Origin: Streptomyces caniscabiei | GTDB lineage: Bacteria; Actinomycetota; Actinomycetes; Streptomycetales; Streptomycetaceae | Direction: 5' to 3' | DNA length: 64,000 nt | NCBI RefSeq assembly: GCF_014930365.1 | Contig: NZ_JABXWI010000015.1 | Coordinates: forward strand, 124,001 to 188,000 | Shown here: in pieces, positions 61,164 to 64,000 of the stretch | Layout: each line of letters begins with the position of its first letter | Position numbering within the stretch: the stretch's first letter is position 1 | Notes under the pieces: model-generated | What the model saw: only the letters and a program-made list of their open reading frames with translations | What the model was told of the DNA's origin: nothing | Database searches by the model: none | Translations under genes and position numbers: made by a program

Positions 61164-61192
61164 TTGTTCCGGCCTGGAACAATGGGTACGGT
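61164..61192 (+). promoter_or_regulatory. eno promoter with embedded inverted repeat
   Basis: TTGTTC (61164-61169) and TACGGT (61187-61192) have a 17-bp spacer. A perfect 7-bp inverted repeat TTGTTCC-GGCCT-GGAACAA (61164-61182) covers the -35 and most of the spacer, the position expected for a repressor site. A second possible -10, TAGGCT, lies at about 61243-61248, nearer the gene. Confidence 0.55.
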
Positions 61193-61306
61193 CTGTGTGT
61201 CCACGGGACGGTCGGTCGGCTGCCGACGAGCCCGAGGCGGTTAGGCTCTAGTCGCAAGGCCCGCGGGCCCCGCACTTCCGCGTCACATCCCATGAAGGAG
61301 ATGCTC

Positions 61307-62587
61307 GTGCCGTCCATCGACGTCGTCGTAGCCCGGGAAATCCTCGACTCACGAGGCAACCCCACCGTCGAGGTCGAGGTCGGCCTCGACGACGGCAGCA
61401 CGGGTCGTGCCGCCGTTCCCTCCGGCGCCTCCACCGGTGCCTTCGAAGCCATCGAGCTCCGTGACGGGGACCCCAACCGCTACCTCGGCAAGGGCGTCGA
61501 GAAGGCCGTCCTCGCCGTGATCGAGCAGATCGGCCCGGAGCTCGTCGGCTACGACGCCACCGAGCAGCGCCTGATCGACCAGGCGATGTTCGACCTGGAC
61601 GCCACCGACAACAAGGGCTCCCTCGGCGCCAACGCCATCCTCGGCGTCTCCCTCGCCGTCGCCCACGCCGCCTCCGAGGCCAGCGACCTGCCGCTCTTCC
61701 GCTACCTCGGCGGCCCGAACGCGCACCTGCTGCCCGTCCCGATGATGAACATCCTGAACGGCGGCTCGCACGCCGACTCCAACGTGGACATCCAGGAGTT
61801 CATGATCGCCCCCATCGGCGCGGAGTCCTTCTCCGAGGCCCTGCGCTGGGGCGCCGAGGTCTACCACACCCTCAAGAAGGTGCTGAAGACCAAGGGCCTG
61901 TCCACCGGCCTCGGCGACGAGGGCGGCTTCGCCCCGAACCTGGAGTCCAACCGCGCCGCCCTGGACCTCATCCTGGAGGCCATCAAGGAGGCGGGCTACA
62001 CCCCCGGCGAGCAGATCGCCCTCGCCCTCGACGTCGCCGCCTCAGAGTTCTACAAGGACGGCGTCTACACCTTCGAGGGCAAGGAGCGCTCCGCCGCCGA
62101 GATGACGGAGTACTACGCCGACCTCGTCGCGTCGTACCCGCTCGTCTCCATCGAGGACCCGCTGTTCGAGGACGACTGGGCCGGCTGGAACACCATCACC
62201 GCGCAGCTGGGCGACAAGGTCCAGATCGTCGGCGACGACCTCTTCGTCACCAACCCCGAGCGTCTCGCCCGCGGCATCGAGGAGGGCTCGGCCAACGCCC
62301 TGCTCGTCAAGGTCAACCAGATCGGTTCGCTGACCGAGACCCTGGACGCCGTCGAGCTGGCCCAGCGCAACGGCTTCAAGTGCATGATGTCCCACCGCTC
62401 CGGCGAGACCGAGGACGTCACCATCGCCGACCTCGCCGTCGCCGTGAACTGCGGTCAGATCAAGACCGGCGCCCCGGCCCGCTCGGACCGCGTCGCCAAG
62501 TACAACCAGCTGCTGCGCATCGAGGAGATCCTCGACGACGCCGCGGTCTACGCCGGCCGCAGCGCCTTCCCGCGCTTCAAGGGCTGA
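61307..62587 (+). CDS. eno: Enolase
   Basis: Converts 2-phosphoglycerate to PEP in glycolysis; also a degradosome partner in many bacteria. The 426-residue protein is of normal length. It begins PSIDVVVAREILDSRGNPTVEVEV. The catalytic-loop segment SGASTGAFEAIELRDGD, MMNILNGGSHADSNVDIQEFMI, the metal ligands in ALDVAASEFY, SIEDPLFEDDW and VGDDLFVTNPERL, and the signature LLVKVNQIGSLTETLDAV are all present, then SHRSGETEDVTIADLAVA. GTG at 61307 is 6 nt after AAGGAG, giving the usual N-terminus. It is followed by divIC, DUF501 and ppx on the same strand, the normal actinobacterial order. Confidence 0.97.
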   Translation: MPSIDVVVAREILDSRGNPTVEVEVGLDDGSTGRAAVPSGASTGAFEAIELRDGDPNRYLGKGVEKAVLAVIEQIGPELVGYDATEQRLIDQAMFDLDATDNKGSLGANAILGVSLAVAHAASEASDLPLFRYLGGPNAHLLPVPMMNILNGGSHADSNVDIQEFMIAPIGAESFSEALRWGAEVYHTLKKVLKTKGLSTGLGDEGGFAPNLESNRAALDLILEAIKEAGYTPGEQIALALDVAASEFYKDGVYTFEGKERSAAEMTEYYADLVASYPLVSIEDPLFEDDWAGWNTITAQLGDKVQIVGDDLFVTNPERLARGIEEGSANALLVKVNQIGSLTETLDAVELAQRNGFKCMMSHRSGETEDVTIADLAVAVNCGQIKTGAPARSDRVAKYNQLLRIEEILDDAAVYAGRSAFPRFKG

Positions 62588-62701
62588 CCCGTACAGGGTC
62601 AAGGCCTAGCCAGTCGTACGTACGTCCCCGTACCGGTCCCGTACCGTGTGCGGGGACGTACGTGCGTCGCGCACAGGAGAAGACAGAAGGGGAAGCGGGA
62701 C

Positions 62702-63184
62702 ATGGCCGTGAAGGACCGGGACCGGGACCGTTTCTCCACCGCGACGCGGCTGAAGGTGCTCGGTGAGCAGACGGCCGCCCGGGTCTACCGCTCCCAGACC
62801 AAGCGCCAGGCCCGCCGCTCCCGGCTGACCGGCCGGGCCGCGCTGCTCGCCCTCGTCCTCTGCTCGCTGATCGTGGCGCTCGCCTATCCCATAAGGCAGT
62901 ACGTCTCCCAGCGCGCCGAGATCGCCGACACACAGCGGCAGCGCGAGGAGGCGCGCGAGCGGGTCGAGGAGTTGCGCGACCTCAAGGCGCGCTGGCAGGA
63001 CGACGCGTATGCCGAGCAGCGCATCCGGGAGCGGCTGCACTATGTGATGCCGGGCGAGACCGGTTACACGATGATCGACCCGGACGCGGCGAAGCAGTCC
63101 CGTACGACCCAGGGGGCGGCCGACCGTCCCTGGTACACCAATGTCTGGGACGGGGTCGACAAGGCCGACGCCGCCGACAGCTGA
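62702..63184 (+). CDS. divIC: Septum formation initiator (DivIC/FtsB-like)
   Basis: A 160-residue bitopic division protein. The basic cytoplasmic start is followed by one membrane helix (about 46-66, AALLALVLCSLIVALAYPI) and an extracytoplasmic coiled coil (RAEIADTQRQREEARERVEELRDLKARWQDD). The family motif is DDAYAEQRIRERLHYVMPGETGY. It links with FtsL and FtsQ in the divisome. ATG follows AAGGGG. The position after eno agrees with the actinobacterial divIC locus. The direct repeat of GTACGTACGT-type sequence before it (62615-62665, including CGTACGTACGT) may be part of a leader or promoter. Confidence 0.92.
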   Translation: MAVKDRDRDRFSTATRLKVLGEQTAARVYRSQTKRQARRSRLTGRAALLALVLCSLIVALAYPIRQYVSQRAEIADTQRQREEARERVEELRDLKARWQDDAYAEQRIRERLHYVMPGETGYTMIDPDAAKQSRTTQGAADRPWYTNVWDGVDKADAADS

Positions 63185-63242
63185 ACGGCCACCTTCGTGA
63201 CCGTCAACCGATGAGCCACACCGAGGACTTGAGTAGCAGGTT

Positions 63243-63773
63243 ATGCAGACCCCTCCGCCGCCCACCCCGCGCACCGAGCCGACCGACGCCGACGTCGAGG
63301 CCTTCCAGCAGCAGCTCGGACGTCCGCCGCGCGGCCTGCGCGCCATCGCGCACCGCTGCCCCTGCGGACAGCCGGACGTCGTCGAGACGGCGCCGCGCCT
63401 GCCGGACGGGACGCCCTTCCCCACGACGTACTACCTGACGTGCCCGCGCGCGGCCTCCGCGATCGGCACGCTGGAGGCGAACGGCGTGATGAAGGAGATG
63501 ACGGAGCGGCTGGCGACGGACCCCGAGCTGGCCGCCGCCTACCGGGCGGCGCACGAGGACTACATCGCCCGCCGCGACGAGATCGAGGTCCTGGAGGGCT
63601 TCCCCAGCGCGGGCGGCATGCCGGACCGCGTGAAGTGCCTGCACGTCCTCGTCGGCCACTCGCTGGCCGCCGGTCCCGGCGTCAACCCGCTGGGCGACGA
63701 GGCGATCGCGATGCTCCCCGAGTGGTGGGCCAAGGGCCCGTGCGTCACGCTCCCCGAGGGGGACGCCCAGTGA
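63243..63773 (+). CDS. DUF501 domain protein
   Basis: A 176-residue cytosolic protein of the actinobacterial DUF501 family. It shows LGRPPRGLRAIAHRCPCGQPDVVETAPRLPDGTPFPTTYYLTCPRAASAIGTLEANGVMKEM and later VKCLHVLVGHSLAAGPGVNPLGDEA. Conserved Cys/His residues (HRCPCG, YYLTCPR, CLHV) suggest a metal or Fe-S site, though none is proven. It is always between divIC and the ppx-type gene, so a link to division or exopolyphosphatase function is possible. ATG at 63243; GTGA overlap with the next gene. The function is unknown. Confidence 0.9.
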   Translation: MQTPPPPTPRTEPTDADVEAFQQQLGRPPRGLRAIAHRCPCGQPDVVETAPRLPDGTPFPTTYYLTCPRAASAIGTLEANGVMKEMTERLATDPELAAAYRAAHEDYIARRDEIEVLEGFPSAGGMPDRVKCLHVLVGHSLAAGPGVNPLGDEAIAMLPEWWAKGPCVTLPEGDAQ

Positions 63774-64000
63774 CCCGGGTCGCCGCCGTCGACTGCGGTA
63801 CGAACTCCATCCGGCTCCTCGTCGCCGACGCCGACCCGGCCACCGGTGAACTCGTCGAGCTGGACCGGCGGATGATCATCGTGCGGCTGGGCCAGGGCGT
63901 CGACCGCACGGGCCGGCTGGCCCCCGAGGCGCTGGAGCGGACCTTCGCGGCCTGCCGCGAGTACGCGGCCGTCATCAAGGAACTGGGCGCCGAGCGCATC
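63770..64000 (+). CDS. Exopolyphosphatase/GppA-type phosphatase, 5' part
   Basis: Only the first 77 residues are visible before the window ends. They begin TRVAAVDCGTNSIRLLVADAD, the phosphate-1 motif of the ASKHA fold. RRMIIVRLGQGVDRTGRLAPEALERTFAACREYAAVI follows, as in Ppx/GppA proteins that hydrolyse polyphosphate or pppGpp. The GTG start overlaps the DUF501 stop (GTGA). Which of the two activities dominates cannot be told from this fragment. Confidence 0.92.
   Translation, partial: MTRVAAVDCGTNSIRLLVADADPATGELVELDRRMIIVRLGQGVDRTGRLAPEALERTFAACREYAAVIKELGAERI

Overview
The window looks like core chromosome of a Streptomyces (high-GC actinomycete). Coding DNA is very GC-rich with G/C at most third positions, GTG starts are common, many genes overlap by ATGA or GTGA, and several genes appear leaderless (a TAnnnT hexamer 6-7 nt before the start codon). 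The gene order galTEK, desaturase/TetR, ppc, pth-rplY-prs-glmU-tRNA-Gln, mfd, mazG, two rpf genes, eno, divIC, DUF501, ppx agrees with my recollection of the Streptomyces coelicolor region around SCO3093-SCO3138, read in descending order. I did not check this against a database.

Layout. 0-1 kb: remains of two Rpn-like (PD-(D/E)XK 'transposase') proteins. 0.9-5.5 kb: MOSC protein, the Leloir galactose operon galT-galE-galK behind a repeat-rich promoter, and a GNAT acetyltransferase. 5.8-10.9 kb: orphan LuxR-type response regulator, MarR regulator divergent from a methyltransferase/VOC pair with a tandem operator between them, an MHS-family transporter and a PaaX-like regulator. 11.4-15.3 kb: large GT4 glycosyltransferase, then an acyl desaturase co-transcribed with its likely TetR regulator, with a tandem palindrome upstream. 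15.7-23.4 kb: PEP carboxylase; glmU, prs, rplY and pth (UDP-GlcNAc, PRPP and translation functions); tRNA-Gln(UUG). 23.7-25.1 kb: orphan histidine kinase.

25.3-31.8 kb is the most distinctive region. It is a compact set of toxin/immunity-type domains without any obvious secretion signal: SUKH-3 protein, YwqJ-like deaminase, a WHH-nuclease-like plus SUKH-1 fusion, and a 966-residue protein with an Imm35-like N-terminus, a roughly 500-residue Pro/Gly/Ala linker, a deaminase-like zinc motif and a SUKH-4-like C-terminus. A coiled-coil (DivIVA-like) protein follows. 32-34.1 kb: acetate-type Na+ symporter and DUF485 partner. 34.4-35.7 kb: wreck of an Rhs/wall-associated polymorphic toxin, with a deletion scar joining an N-terminal fragment to an Ntox30-like toxin tip, plus a likely immunity gene that has lost its stop codon. 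35.7-41 kb: DHA2 drug-efflux pump and a MacB-type ABC ATPase/permease pair.

41-52.3 kb: DUF2079 membrane protein, mfd, secreted GH43-ricin enzyme, secreted HNH nuclease, LprG-like lipoprotein, and an HTH-methylase-specificity-domain fusion whose catalytic NPPF motif reads HPPF. 52.5-64 kb: membrane protein plus Ser/Thr kinase, SurA-like lipoprotein (TTG start), mazG, an orphan conserved protein, a P450, two resuscitation-promoting factors (the second behind a c-di-AMP riboswitch), eno, divIC, DUF501 and the 5' end of a ppx/gppA gene.

A dispersed repeat with the core TCTCGCGCAGTTCCCCGCGCC occurs at six loci, four of them between convergent genes, and probably acts in RNA 3'-end formation. No rRNA, insertion sequence, prophage or CRISPR array was found.
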